Source of the DNA: Patella vulgata
Lineage: Eukaryota > Mollusca > Gastropoda > Patellidae
Assembly (NCBI RefSeq): GCF_932274485.2
Contig: NC_065886.2
Span: 38,365,501-38,429,500 of the forward strand
DNA length: 64,000 nucleotides
Direction: 5' to 3'
Part shown: positions 1-15,000 of the stretch, piece after piece
How positions within the stretch are numbered: the stretch's first letter is position 1
Layout of the letters: each line of letters begins with the position of its first letter
Made by a program: the position numbers and the translations under genes
Notes under the pieces: model-generated
Seen by the model: the letters and a program-made list of their open reading frames with translations, nothing else
What the model was told of the DNA's origin: nothing
Databases searched by the model: none

Positions 1-3000
1 GGGGGGGGGGGCTGAATAACTTGGACCCCCCCCCAAAATAAAAAAGGTTACATAGTAGGCTCAAACTCCTATTTATTTACAACAATTATTAGTTAAGATT
101 CTATCTGTATAAAACCTGTACATATCCCAATATGGTTTACATTCCTAAAATAAAACACAGAGAGAATCACCCTGGAAACATGTGTGAAGTGAAAATTAAC
201 TGTGTTCCATAAAATTGTGTCTAGTTAGCCTGTCAGTAATATTTTGTTATTTTTTTTCTGCCACTTATCAGAGTGAATCGTATGTAGGTAGGTACCCAGT
301 AACATTATCGCCTAAACCAAATATTTATCGCCCGCTCAGCCAGCCACGTAACCATAATGCTTTGCACGCGGTGTCTGGTCCAATCAGCAAACGAGTTGCG
401 TAGACAGCATGGCCACATGGTGCTTGTTTATATTTTTTAGGGGTTTTAAAAAAAAAGGGTTAGGGGTTAGGGTTGCGACCCCCCCCCCCCCCCAATATAT
501 ATTTCATGGCTACGCCTCTGCCCTGATGTAGAGTATTGAAAAAAAAATGGGGTATATCGCAGGGACGGACAGTGGGCCCCTGGGCTTGGCGCGAGAAATG
601 TTTTCAAAAACTGAATGTAGATGATTCTACGAACGATTAAACATATTAAAAATAACACAACTTTATAGATACACTTTTTAAAGATACCTGTAAAAGTATT
701 GAAACGTTGCATGTTATAAACCAAGAGGTAGTAAATCCATAAAGTTATGTCATTTTCAATATTATAGACCTACATCTACTTCTAAATGAAAATTAAGGAT
801 ATAATCATTAAAATAATAAACTTACCAATTCATCCAAAAATGCGTAAATTCAACCTTAGCAGGCACATTCTCAGCCCATCTCTACAGTTTAACGTTTCAA
901 CTGGGCTAACGGAGAAGGACATGCGCTATGCAGTGTACTTTGAGGGGATTTTTCCAGTCAGCGGCAAATCACGACCGAACCCATGCGGAACTCCCGTTTT
1001 GTTGAAAGAATGTGGGAAAAATGAAATAGTGTAATTTATATCAGCTATGGAGACGTGTGCAATGTAGATCTGGTTTTTATCTTACCGAAGAGCATTGTTT
1101 TCACCCAGAAATTTCTCGGTCCACGCTTGGTTTGGGACTTCACATATTGTGATATATCAAGCCAAACAAGTTCGATGTTACTGACAAAAAACTTGGCGCT
1201 TACAACGACAAATTTATATTTTTTTATACTCCCCAATTATTTGACACGCACATATACGGAGTATATTTGGCTTGAAACGATTTGTTGTGAGTTTTAAAGC
1301 TTAAAATCAACAACCTCGTGTCCGCTAGGATTGAAGAACGAAAACAAATAATGACCATTTTAAAAAATAAACCGAACTTTTTAATGTCAAACAAAAACAT
1401 CACATCAAACAAACATTCAATAAATTTAACAAAAAAACAAACAAAAGTTTACAAACAACACAGTTATTTGGCATCCTAATTTTAACAATACGACAGTTTC
1501 AATTTACAGAAGCTCCATTTCCACTGCTGTTGTTCTTAAACGATCAAAGACAGTTTGACAGTTTGGAGATGGCAAGACTGGTCATGAACAATGAGGTATT
1601 TGGCACCTAATTTTGACAAGCGCAAATTTGGAGATGACAAGGCAAAGCAATGGGTTATTTGAAATCCTAATTTTAATAAAATATCATTTTTGGTCACCCC
1701 ATCCCCAGTGTTACATTCTTAAACGACTACAAGCAGTTTCGAGATGGCAAGGCAGCAACTCTTATTTTACAGCTTCACAATATTAGCAACCTTCTGCTTA
1801 TGGCAGTCTGATTAAAGTAACGATGCGCCATTTGCATTTTCGCTAAAATATCAAATTTCTCACGGCTTAAAGATACATTATAGGAGATTAGATAAGGAGC
1901 TGGCAGTTCTCACTATTTATAGTTAAAAACTAGATAATGTAAATGATGAGAGTTTCAGTCAAATTGATCCACTCTGAACCGAGAAATTAGCGATTGAATT
2001 TTCGGCCTAGCCTCAATCATCATTACTAAAGTCGGTATGATAAAAACATAGTCTCGATTATCCATATCATGATTTAATCATGAATGAAAGTTGAACAGCA
2101 AATCGATCCAGTAAATATGGCAGGCTAGCGATGACATCGAGAGTTGATTATGGTCTGGATAGGTTAATTAATGTCTAATTAATAATTTAGATAACATTTC
2201 AGGCCTAAAGGAAGACCTGCAATAGGCAGATTTAGCTTTTGCATAATGTATATGTTTAATCCACACTAAAATAAAAATGCTAAAGCTAGATAATGTCCCG
2301 GCTTAGATTCAATCGGATTTAAAACTAGCATACCAATAAATTTTTACGGACAGCAAAATGGCAGCGGGCTTATTGCATACCGAAACAGCATAATATATGG
2401 ATCGATGAAATTCCAATTCCACATATCTTTGCAAATAATTGAACCATATTTGGGCCGAAATCTCTATTAGAGGTTAACCATTCACAATATTGTAGTTTGC
2501 AAGTGATTCGTGTGGCGGTAAAATTGCGCATCGCGACTTTTACAGTAACAAGATATTTTCGAAGTTGGTGATCATGTGACCTCGTCACATTGGTCAGGCT
2601 TTTTCTCTTAACTGGCATATTAAGACATATCTCTCATTTACCAATCGCACTGGCTTTATCCATAGGCCTACTTCAAAGATACCGGAAAACTGAACGGAAA
2701 ATGCAGACCACCAAAGACTTAACGAGAACGAAACAAGAATTCGAGTTTAATCAGATTTATACTGTTGATTCTGCCATAAGAAGACAAATAATTTTATTGT
2801 TTTACGTTTTCGCTATGTGTAGCCAGCCAAATAGCGAACACGCATCTCTTTAGAAAACTTACAATTCCTTAAACTCACCCACTCCCGATCCTGCCACATT
2901 ACACTCCAAAATGTGATTATCCTAAGTGGTAGTGTTTTGGAATTTTTGATGTAATTATCTGCTCCCCCGTCAAGTTGCTGTGTATCGGCGATCACTGTCG

Positions 3001-3099
3001 CATAGTAATACAGCAGTACAGGGGGAGGTAACTATTGAAACAAAGGGGAGACAAATTTGATTTCAATTATATGTTTGTAAAGATGCGGTTTTTTTTTAG
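1..3099. other. Gene-free region before the CNBD2 stop
   Basis: AT-rich non-coding sequence with homopolymers, a short TTAGGG-like patch at 458-475 and MITE family 1 copy a (1867-2252). No exon of either strand is supported. Confidence 0.6.
1867..2252. mobile_element. MITE family 1 (TTAAAGATGCATTATG termini), copy a
   Basis: It begins TTAAAGATACATTATAGG and ends with the inverse, GCATAATGTATAT. It shares the internal motifs of the family (AGTTTCAGTCAAATTGATCCA, AGGCCTAAAGGAAGACCTGC). About 385 bp, non-coding, apparently end to end. Confidence 0.65.
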
Positions 3100-6000
3100 C
3101 TAGACCAATCCTGACACCGATTTTAATTCTTTGCACATTTTTAACGTATCGTCTATCACAGAACGTCGGTATTTCACCCAGTCAACTTTTATTTGAAGAT
3201 TTTCCTGGAGGGTTGCTTCCCTTGGATAATACCGAATACTGTCCGTCACGTTTTTCTTCACCTTGTCGTCTGCGTATTTTAAGAATAGTCTTTTTGATAG
3301 CATCACAACCTCAGCTCCTTTACTCACCTGTAAATAAACGTAATCTACAGGATAGTAAACGGTTCTCCAAAAAATCATATTTTGTAAGTTTACTTCTTGT
3401 TTAAGCTCTCGAAAGATGACTAGTACTAGTATTTGTAAATAATAATACTCTATGGGCCATCAGAAACAAATAAGTAGGCTTTACCCCAATTTTTTCAATC
3501 GGAGTTGTCATCCCTTGTAGTTCAAGGATGCGAATAGCGAGACTGCCATTGAAGTTGAACCTTGCATTGATTACCTCAGAAATGGTTGATAATTATGGAT
3601 GATCCCCAGGGCTACAACAGAAGCCTACAGCAGACTGAGAATTACTGAGAAGGACGGCATGTTCAAATATCAAAGAGAGGAAACAAAAAAAACCAACATA
3701 TGGTAGGCATAAATTCATTACTCATAGTTATCTTGTGTGGCCTTCCTGGACTATATTTTAGGCCTACTGGATGGGGGACTAGTAGGCTACTGCAGACCTT
3801 CTGCAGTTGTCAACTGGTTTACTTCCTAGATTCGAGCGAAGGTAATTAAAGTTTCAGACAGTTTGATTAAAACACAGATCTTATTTCGTTTCGTTTTTTA
3901 TAGTTTAAAATTCCGTTTTACTGGTCTTCACTAAACCGGGTGGAGAATGGCTAGATCTATTTGTTAAGGCCAACTCAATTTTCGACTAGGTCGCTGAGAT
4001 GTAGGCCGAAATAAGGTTAGGGCACGTGATTGTTGGCGAGATTGCGAGTTAGGGTTAGGGCTAGATCCAGGGTTGGGGTTTTTGTTGGGATTAGCCCTAG
4101 CCCTGTTTACATCTAGTGACCTTTGACCAAAATTCAAGTTCGTCTTATCATTTAGATCTAACTATAGTGAATGAGTGTTAAATAACCCGCGTTCTGGATG
4201 ATGTGTATGGGATTAGACAATCAAATGGTCTGTTGCGTCGAGTTCTTATCGTGTTGTGCGCGGAACTGTGGATAAATATTTGCAGAGATAGAAAAGTTGT
4301 ATATCCGAATAGCTTGGAACACCGACGCCGGTTACGGTAATGGAATGACAGATGTGGTAGGCTCAAAAGTCGGCCGTATGATCCTTGATGTGACCTCCTA
4401 CCACAACTGGTCAGTTCTTCATTTTGTGGAGGTCATCGAAAGTATACAAAAATTAAACGAAATATAGATCTGTATTTTAATCAGATTGAGTGTCATAGAA
4501 CAATAAAGAACAATATAGTTTATATTTACCAAGGAAACTGATGGTACATTAGAATATTCATGTTCTACAAACTTTAGCGTGTTTACACCCTGAAATTAAC
4601 AATTGAATAATACATTTGAACTTCCAGTCAGCAGTGGCCTGCAAATAGGCACTCTCGACTCGTACGTAACTAACGTACGAAAATTAATTGGTGGCTAGCT
4701 TTTTTTCGCACGTATACAGTGAATGGCCATTTTGCTCAGTAATCCCAGCCAGAATTTGGCTATTTTCTAAATTTGCGTTAAAGTTTAAAATATTTGTTTT
4801 AGAACTGAAATGAATTAACTATTAGTCAATCCCAACGCTAAAAACATTAACAGAAATGATTATGTATATCTGAAATAGACCCGACCGAAGCACAAAATAG
4901 TGCCCTCTATGAATAACAATTCGCAGACGCTGTCATTGAAGACAACGTCAATTCTATGAGTTGTAGATGTTGTTTTTGTGAAAAATAATTGGAAGAAGAG
5001 AGAACATGTTGGGACTGTACGAATGATATAGTCTTTATGGGTGCTAAGGACACAATGCTGAAGATAAACCTATTGTTTCCAATATAACGTGTTGTTGACC
5101 TCATGACCTGTGATGTGTAGATCACGTGGTATGGATATCATGGCTGTTGACTGTGTCTAAGATACTTCTCCGCAGGTAGCGTGTCTCAGATGTACAGAAT
5201 GCTCTCGACTAAGGCGTCGTAAAGTGTTGCCTATTCGAGGCAAACTGATCAGCAGAGGCAAACTGATCAGCAGTATATATTCGCTTGGCCGCTATAAAAC
5301 CGGGAAAGAAATATATCCTATTTAGTTTAAATGGGTACGGTACATAAAATAGTACGCTAAGGCGTAAAATGAATAAAAGGCAACAATTCTGCTCGGAGCA
5401 GTTTGTGCTACAACGCCCCATGTAAACAATGCACGCGCTATCGATGCCGCATGGTTATTAGACCTACATGTATATGAACGCGAACTTAAAGGTCAGTCAT
5501 TTTGCTCAGAGTTAAAAGAGGGGCTTTCATATTACCTCTGAGAAACGGATTGAAACTGTGTCGTGTACACATGACATACACAGTGCCGTACGTAAAAATG
5601 CACAGCCATAACTTTACTCAACCATAACTTTGCACTCGTGCAAACGACCAAAGAAAAATAACAATATTATGTTAGTCTCAAAATGGCCGACTACGTTTTA
5701 CTCCATTCCTTTTCAATTTTTAATCTGATTCTTCACACTCAAGGTTCAGTTTTACAGGAGTTATCCCCCCCCCTTTCCCGGCTGAAACTGTTTAAATTAT
5801 TGAGCCGTAAAGTAACGCCTCTGTCATCTAAAGTTATACTTACAAACACATCTTTAGCTTGTAACAGTTCGACTTGAACAAATATTGTCGAATCTATTTG
5901 TGACGTTGGCTTGTCGGCACCTGGAGTTGATTTTGGGCGGACAGTTTTCTTAATTGCTGCGGGTGGAGGTAAAACCTAAAATTATCAGTGATTATAAATC

Positions 6001-9000
6001 AAATTAAAAAATTAGTAAGTCAATACAATATTCAAGTTTTATGAAGTTTGATGTTTAACATCGGCGTACAAGTCGGAGCAGAACAGTAGGACATTAATCC
6101 TCATTTCATTCCACAATATTGATATCGCAGGCAAACGGCTTTTTCGCCAACCTACGTTGTTATTCATAATTCGGACGGGAATAAAAAAAACACGGGCCTG
6201 CCCGTATAGTTTTGCGAGAACGTAAAGGAACCATGGACATATGGAATATATAGGCGGAAACGCCGATGTCTGGGCACAACTGCGCTCATAGCACTCTGCG
6301 TGGCATATGCCCATTGGTGCAGCAGGATGTTAACCCCAGTTCTGGTATCTTTATTGCCACATTAGCCCTTTTATGATAAAATGGTTAAATATCTCACACA
6401 GTGCCCCTCCGATAATCTGTTATATTTCGACGATCCTAGAGCACTCCTGGACAAGCTAGCAGAACATGTTCCACGGCGTGGTTGAGCTGCAGGAAGTCGA
6501 ATTAATGTTGTTTCTCCTGCCTCTTCTTCCTGAGTTCTTGGTGACGTAATCATGATTTCAACACCGGGTTTTTGGCCGATATCGGGTAAATGCAAGCCGA
6601 CATCTTTGTTTGTTTTACGTAACTTCTGAAAAATAAGCAGATGTTGATCAACGGAGATATATCTCTTATCTTTGAAACCTAAAATGGACAAAGATGGGTT
6701 AAAAAGTACATATTAATGTAATATGAGGATATATAAACTGATTTACATTAATATTTAAAACTTTTATTGTAATATCTAATCAGTTTTGTTTGTCGAAATA
6801 CATGAACCAGTCCACTTAGGACGAACGGTTTCACTAACGCACTGACCTTTAGACTCGTTCATCAAGAAGCCTCATTACTTGCGCTCGAGAGAAAAGAGTA
6901 CACACCGGAGTGTACTCTCTTTAAAATTGGATATCAGTGAGATAAGAACATCACTATTAATTATGATGAACCAATAATTCATGTTCTATTATAGTGTCCA
7001 TGGTAATATCGAAGACTTTGGATAACATTGGGTTAGAGCATTGCGCCCTTTTATTGATGGCTACATATTCTTTGTAGCGCTGTCAGTTTCTTTGGGTCGG
7101 AGATAATTCCAACACTAACGACGGTGACTCCGATGAATGACTAAAACTGACTGTTCCGTTTCGAAAACTGGCGACCAGGTCACCTGACTAAAGTTACAGT
7201 AGGGTACAGAAACATATATACTATTCAAAAAAAGTAGGGGATATTTGATTTGGGGGGCATAATACTAAAATATGCAAATGACTACGAAAAAAGTCACTAT
7301 AGAACCTAACAGAAGAAACATTTCCAGTTACATGTGACGCCCAAACGCACCAATAGCTACCGCATGGAATGCAGGTGATGCTTGGGATCATCATGGGGGT
7401 CCAACCCAAGATTTGCACGACTCTGACTTTGAATGTTACAGTCATTGTGGCATTGAATTCCAGGGTGGAAACATCAGTTTAATTGTTTTAGTGACCAGAA
7501 AACAAATTTTGATATGCGTCGGCTTACCCAAAATGAAAGGTTACGTGCCCTTGGCATGCTACAGATCGGCACAACACAGGCGGTTGTGGCGCGGACGATG
7601 AATGTTTCTCAGTCTGTCATAAGCAGGCTATGGTCCAGATACCGTGATACACAATCTGTACAGGACAGACCACGCTCAGGTCGACCAAGGGCGACAACTC
7701 AAGCCCAGGATCGATTTATCCGTACCTTGGCCTTGAGAAATCGTGTCATCACAGCAAATCAGATCAGCGCTCGTCTTCAAACAGACACTGGTGTGAGAGT
7801 GAGTGGCCAGACGATTCGGAATCGACTGCATAGGGGTCACCTTCGCGCCCGACGTCCTCGCGTGATCCCTTGTTTGAGAGATCATCACATTCAGGCAAGA
7901 CGTCGTTGGTGTAGGGATCGTCAACACTGGGATAATCGACGCTGGAGCAATGTGATGTTTTCAGATGAGTCAAGGTTCACTGTTGATTTTTTGGACAGAC
8001 GTAGGAGGGTGTGGCGTCGTCGAAACGAGCGCTTCCAAGACGTTAACGTCATCAGACATGATCGATTTGGGGGTGGTTCTGTTATGGTGTGGGGAGGCAT
8101 CACTGTTGCTGGAAGAACGGCTTTACATGTTGTTGCAGGGCGTGTTACAGGCCAGTACTACCGGGACAACATCTTGGCAGTCCATGTTGTGCCGTTCGCA
8201 CGACGTCATGGCCGCCGTTTCATCTTCCAGGATGACATCGCAAGATGTCACAGGGCCAGGATCGTTACAGGTTACCTCCAACAACAGAGCATCACCACAT
8301 TACCTTGGCCAGCACTGAGTCCCGACCTCTCCCCCATCGAGCATGTCTGGGACATGCTTGGACAGAGGTTACGTCAACGTCAACAACGTCCTGCCAATGT
8401 CCAAGAACTTGCTGCTGCGTTGCAACAGGAATGGGACAATCTGGACCAAAATGACCTTAGACGTCTCATTAGGAGTATGCCACGTCGTATCAATGCTTGT
8501 TTGGCAAACAGAGGAGGATTTACCCGTTACTGACTTGGTTGTGATGCTGTGGTAACTTTGCTGTTTGACCCCGGGTATCATTTTACCCTTATAATGGTCA
8601 GTCTGTGCCTTACTTAGACTAACGATCATTTGGAATAAATCGATGAATGTGAACTTCATTTCATTTTGTCATTTGTTTCTTCGTCAGTTTCATTAGGTGA
8701 CTTTAATAACACTTAAAAATCAAATATCCCCTACTTTTTTTGAATAGTATATATATAGAAGCTAAGATTTTAAATAATTATATAATAATATTTGATAAAA
8801 TGTTACATTGCAAATGGGGAACAGATGTTTAAATTCACAAGATAAGAACATAGAAAGAAGGCGTATATTGTATATACTCAATCAGTTAAAAGACACGAAA
8901 GATTAGTGAGATATCATTTCAGACATTGGTCAATTGCTACGTTAACAAGGGCAAGGTAAAGCGACAAAAAATGTCACAACGCCTGAAATGAGGTGTCCTC

Positions 9001-12000
9001 AAAAAACATTCACAACACCTTTAGTGTCTTTATCTTGATGTTTAAATGTGCTTGAGATGATACTGAATAATACAAAATGGATGAAAATAAAAAATAATGA
9101 CTTTGAAATTTGTACTTTGGAAAATATGAAACAAATATACCATCAGCACCGCGCAGCTACAGGGTAAACAACTCAAATGGGAAATCACAAAGTCTTACAG
9201 AGATACCTGAATATATCAAGAATTCAAATTTTGAAAACTCCTTGTTTTAGCACAAACGTTCATATAATCAAACTTTTTCTCAAAAATCCTCCTATTTTTT
9301 AAGGGATTACTTTCTGACGTTTTGTATGGAGTACAATCATAAAAATCATTTGGATTAAATGTTTCAGATCTGTATGGAAAATAGTAAATACTGCATCAAA
9401 ATTTCCTTGAAACTGCTTTTGTTATCAGCAATTTTTATAATGAATACACATTGTTAACATTTGTATGACTTCTTAATTCACCACTTTACTAAGTTTTACA
9501 TTAAAATATTTTGTTATAAATTTTATTCAATATCTATTCATATCCAACACATTGTTTAATCTTAGATTGTACACCAATAGTCCACTATTGAATGTGGAAA
9601 TGTCCAGTTGAATGATTGATTGAAAAATATGATGTGTTGCAAATGGTACTCCATAGACAAGAATTTGCCCCACAAAAACAATATCTAGGTAACAAATTCT
9701 ATATCAGACCCTCTAAATGATTATTATTGTAACATAATAATCTATCCAAAATTTAGAAATAAGCCTTTTTGCTAACATCTACCAACGCTTGACAACGGCA
9801 GCCATCATAGCTTAAATTTTGACAGTTCTGTTTTCATCAATTTATAGAACGGTCCATATGAATACTATTGGTATTAAAAGGTGTGACAGTTCTTGCAAAT
9901 AAAGCGTAATAGTCTATAATATTACGATTTACCACCTGATGTAGTGATAATTGTGATAGTATAAGTCAAAGTATTTACTGCATTTTTATTTACATTTCTG
10001 TGTCAAAAGATGTGAAGAGTCATTTTCAAGATTAAAAAAGAAAATGACGGACCCCAACCACGTGGTAGCAAGAACGTGGAAATCTTACACTACATGGAAA
10101 CAGGAAAGCAATTCAAAAATATAAGACTCCACATCTGTACTAATAGATAAGAGTATCAATAAAGAGATAATAGCTGTCCCCAACTTTTATGATTTTGTCT
10201 GTAGGTGTTACCGCGATTGGGCAAGAAAGTAATGAAATTCAAATTTTCGTTTACATGGTAACACGCGGGTGTACGATTTAATTAAAGACCCAATACCACT
10301 CTTGTTGTAATTGAATAATATGTCCCAATCTTTATTCTGGTCAACAAATTGTACAATTTTACAATATTCCAATTAATTGATGATACAAATTTCATCTTAA
10401 CACACCTAATTTAAAAAATTGGAGAAATTCAACTAAATATGACTTGGATTTAAAAATATTTTTTAACCCTTTGGACAAGTAAAATAGGATTTAATGGATA
10501 ATTTACACAAGAGGTAGGGCACTAACACATCTAGTACTTAGAATAAGGCTATTTTTTATTTTCTGGAGCTGTCAAGCCAGCAAGAGTGTTATTGTCCCTT
10601 TAAAGGAGTATTGGCAGTATAGTAGTGTATTGTGAGTAATGTAGTTTATTTTGGACTTTTGTATCAAAGGGCCACTATTCTGTGTTGGAAAATAATATGT
10701 TCATCCTTGTTGGTGTTAAAATGGTTTGCAAGAAGATGGCGTCACTTTACCTTGCCCTTAACGAATATTAAATACTGATTAAAATGTCTACAAACACACC
10801 CTAACACAGTTCTTTAGTAGTGCAAAACACCGGATACTTAAATTAATTTTTTAATATCGGTAAATGAACATTATGCGTCTTTCTATATTAAATCAGCATA
10901 TACCGCACAGGAGAGATAACCTACATGACTCAATCCTCCGGAATAATTCTATAAACGTGTCTATTTGTACCAATTATTACTGCCAACCTTTAAGTATTCG
11001 ATAATATGTATCCATTTTTGTGAAGAAAATACATGAATTATCAAAAAAGCACATGTATTTCTATCCAGTTTGGTGAAACGTAACATGACAGCCCTTTGAT
11101 CTGGGGTCTTCGGACAGTTGATTAAATGAAAATATATCAAAAGATGGTGAAAATATTGTTCGTCTTCTGTGTGCTCCAAGAGATGATAAAAAGATTCCGC
11201 GTGCGAGGCGATTACCCATTGTTTTACATTGTAGCTATTTTGGATAGCCTCGTTTATCACACAATTAGTTTCTTTGCAATATTCTGCGTTATGACGTAAT
11301 GTAGTCAAGACACTTTTTTAGAGCTGGTCAATCCGGATTGATTTTGTTACGTATAATGTATTGGTTGTTGATCGGACTGTTAATTTTGACAGAAATTTGC
11401 GGCGATTACGGCAGTGTTTGATTGGGATTAGGAATAAGCTCTTATTTACAACAAAAGGGAAATAAATCAAGATAAGAGTTATAAAGTATAAAACAGTGAT
11501 AGGATATAAATACAATAGGTACTATCAGAAATGGAGTTTAACCGAAGAAAACCCACGAAGTTAGACTGGCGACCTACTCCTTGTCACGTACAAGTGTGGG
11601 ATCGACGAAACCACACCACTTGACACAATGACTGATAGTTATGACCTAAAGCGCAGTCGTTAAACAATTCGCCCCCAACCCCCCGCGCCCACCCCGACTC
11701 AGGCAATAGACTACAAAGGTTTAAAAACACTTAAGTGAACACGGCAACATTGTGACTGTGTCCATGTCCAAAGCAAGACTAACATTTGTGACTGTCGTTT
11801 GACTGTTTGACTGTTTGTCTGTTCAGGGTTGGCGGCTGAAATTTGGTGTATAGGGGTATATATATATTAGCATATATTACGTTTAATCTTCCTCCCTTAA
11901 AAAACAAATTAAAATGCAACTAGGCGGTTTGTGCCCACACCAGATGTTAAACTGACCTCTCTAAGATCTGTGTAATAAGAGTTCATTTCATGAAAAACTT

Positions 12001-15000
12001 CATCATCGACATCACTTCTACTAGACTTCCTCTTTATACCAGAATCAATTCTCGGAGCTGAAAATACAGTGCATGGATTGACCCTAATATCAACAAAGGA
12101 TTTTGGGAGCCACGGTGGCTAAGTGGGTAAGGCGCTGGCTCATTTCATTTCATTTACAAAGGATTTTAGTTTTTCTATCTAAACTTGGGGGAAGATTGGG
12201 ACAATCATATACGGTACAGAAACTGAGATCTGGTATTTATTTGATTGGTGAACACCAAATGAAAGTGTGGAAAAATGGCGTATGGATATGGCATACGAAA
12301 ATTACGCTGTCAGCTGTCTGTCTACAATTAGCCCCGCTTGAAAACGGATACGAAGCTAATTCCTATATCGACGACTTTAGTCGAATAAACTAAGTAGGTT
12401 TATACATCGATAATTTTCAGAGGTATGTATTCTGCTTCCATTTAATAAAATCGGAAGTGTTTATTTAGTTTTTGTGTGTATGGAAGGTGTAAACATTAGA
12501 ACCGCATTACTAAATAGTATACTTATTTTTTTTTACATGGCGACAAGTGCAGAGTTCTACTCCCAAAGTAGATAGTAAGAGAGTAGCACAAGGTCTTCGA
12601 ACAAATGTTTCGGACAAAATATTAAAACATATTTTATTGTTAGATAACCGCGTCGAACGATTGCTTTAGAACGTGACTTTGTATCTTCAATAAAAGGCTT
12701 GATCTCGCTTCAATTCCGTACATCTTATGAAGTTGGATATAATACTCGCGGTCGTTGCTTCTGGAACATGGTGACTCTGTTAATGACAGCGCCGCATTAT
12801 AATTCTAATATACAATAAATAACTGAATTCACTCCCAACATCAACAGCATGGCGAAATTAAAATAGGATGAAAAGAAGTCTGATTAACGCTAAATTTTCA
12901 TCCTTTGATAATATTTGGAACCAGGAATGTAAGAGGTTGGTGACCTCAGGCCTATATACCCGACGTTATCCTTATCCAGCAGTTTGAAATTCCGAAATTC
13001 TGGTCCAAAATCTATAGGTTGGTAGTGACGGATGTCGTTCACCGATCGGGTATACTTATAGGTTCAAAATCAGGGCCTATTTTAAGGCTTTGGGGTTCCG
13101 TGAAAATTTCCAGAAATTGACATCCGATAACACGATATCAGACTTGAACTTTTATAACCAAAGTTGACATTTATAACCAAAGTTGACATTTATAACCAAA
13201 GTTGACATATTTATATTTATAACCGTGTGTCAGTATCATTAACAACCCAAAGAAACATCAAAATGCCGATCCAAGGGCAAACGAACCTTCACTGTCACCT
13301 ACGCCTGATGATGTTCTTCTATGTAATTTTCCTGCTGTAGGTGGTGGTGGGAATACGTCAATAATACAAATTTTTGAAACAGAAATCGATCATAATGATA
13401 GCTAAGTTTCCCTGTACAATCTTATCCGATTCACAAGGCTACATAGCATTTTTTCAAAGCACGGATTTCAGATTTTCAAAGCACGATTTTTTAGCCAGAG
13501 GCATTAGACACGTTAAAATAGATGATGTACCAAAGGGTTCAATCCCGTTCAGTAGTTTATTAAGATATAGAAATCTTCGCAACGTTTTTCATCCCCTGTA
13601 GATAAAAAACAAGAAGACAGTGTCGCCTTTAAGTGTTGGGTCTCTTTTTAATCCAATTAAATAAAAATCAGCAGAATATATGTCGTTGATATCTTGTTTT
13701 CTTATTTAACGATATAATAATCAATTTTAGCGGATGAAAATGAGATATTGTCCTAAACATGGAAATTGCGATCAACGTTTAACTACATCTATACTAATAT
13801 TTGTGACTGTGATCTGTTTGTTTGTCTGTCTGTTCAGCGTTGGCGGCTACATTAGGGCTGTCCCGAGGCTGAAATTCGGTGAATAAGGGTAGCTTGGACC
13901 GAGAAGTAACATAGGCCCGGTGGCGATGGTCTACCACTTCCGGTTTCGGGGTTATGCTACTTCCGATTCAAAGCTATACCCGTGCGACAGAGGGGGTGGG
14001 GGATGTCCACCCGACACAAACTAGGTCATTTCGGGACTAACATACTTGTCACGTATAAGCGAGGAATCGGCCACCCAACCCCCTATATATGCCTACCCGT
14101 GCTACGCCAGTCAATGATACAAAAATGGTAAAACAAAAATACAAATGACGATTATTATTCAATATATATACACGTTCAGTATTTTAGATACAGAAAAGTC
14201 ATTAAACATACCTGATCGTCCCACACCAAATTCAGAAAACAGAAACCCAGATTTCATCGGTTTCATAGGACGCGGTTGAGCTGCTTTCAAACTTTTTATA
14301 GCTTCACATGTTCCCTAAAAAATAACAAAGCAGAACTCCAAACAGACAGCACCACAATATCTTACATATATCACTTTGATAAGTTTCAATACTTTAATCC
14401 ACATGCATAAATTTTCTGAGTATCTTACCGATTTGATAAAATAAATCCAATCACTCTGTTTTCCATTCTCACAAACTAGCGTTCCTCTTCTGTAAAAAAA
14501 ATCGCATTCGTCAGATGATGAGATAGAATACGAGACTACCAAGCCCCCGATCTAAATATTTAAGTTTTAAATATTTTGTGTTGTTTACGACCAAAGTTCC
14601 CATGACAATATGAGCGCAAAAAAAAGACATATCTTTCATGACTAACTTAAACTTTATTGGCAGTTATCTGTGGAAGATTTCATTTACGAAGCAAGGTATT
14701 TAGTAAGAATTTCAGATATTATTCTGCATTAAAAACTCCAATGGGCTGACTTCTTGTTTTCAGGTGATTTAGTGTCCCAATTAATATTTAACAGCATCGC
14801 CCATCAAGCCTTTAATTTTCTTCTCAATGTGCTCGTCACAAAACGTGTTTGCATACAGCTTAGAGGGACAATGTTTGCGCACAGTTTTGAGGGAACGTTG
14901 TTTACATATTAAAGGGAACAGTGTTTGCGCACAGTTTAAAGGGAAGGTCATTAAGCCCAGCTTAGAGAGAACAGTCTTATGCCCAGCTTAGAGGGAACAT

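Noticed and set aside
458-475. TTAGGG-like runs (also about 4048-4100)
   Set aside because: Only two or three imperfect units at each place, inside ordinary sequence; not a telomere or a meaningful interstitial array.
7676-8659. Other open frames overlapping the transposase
   Set aside because: They are shadows of the 339-codon transposase in other frames and have no domain content.
10961-11308. 115-codon minus-strand frame
   Set aside because: It lies between CNBD2 exons 11 and 12, which already join in phase (DLRE to KLRKTNK); no recognised domain and no need for it in the cNMP fold.
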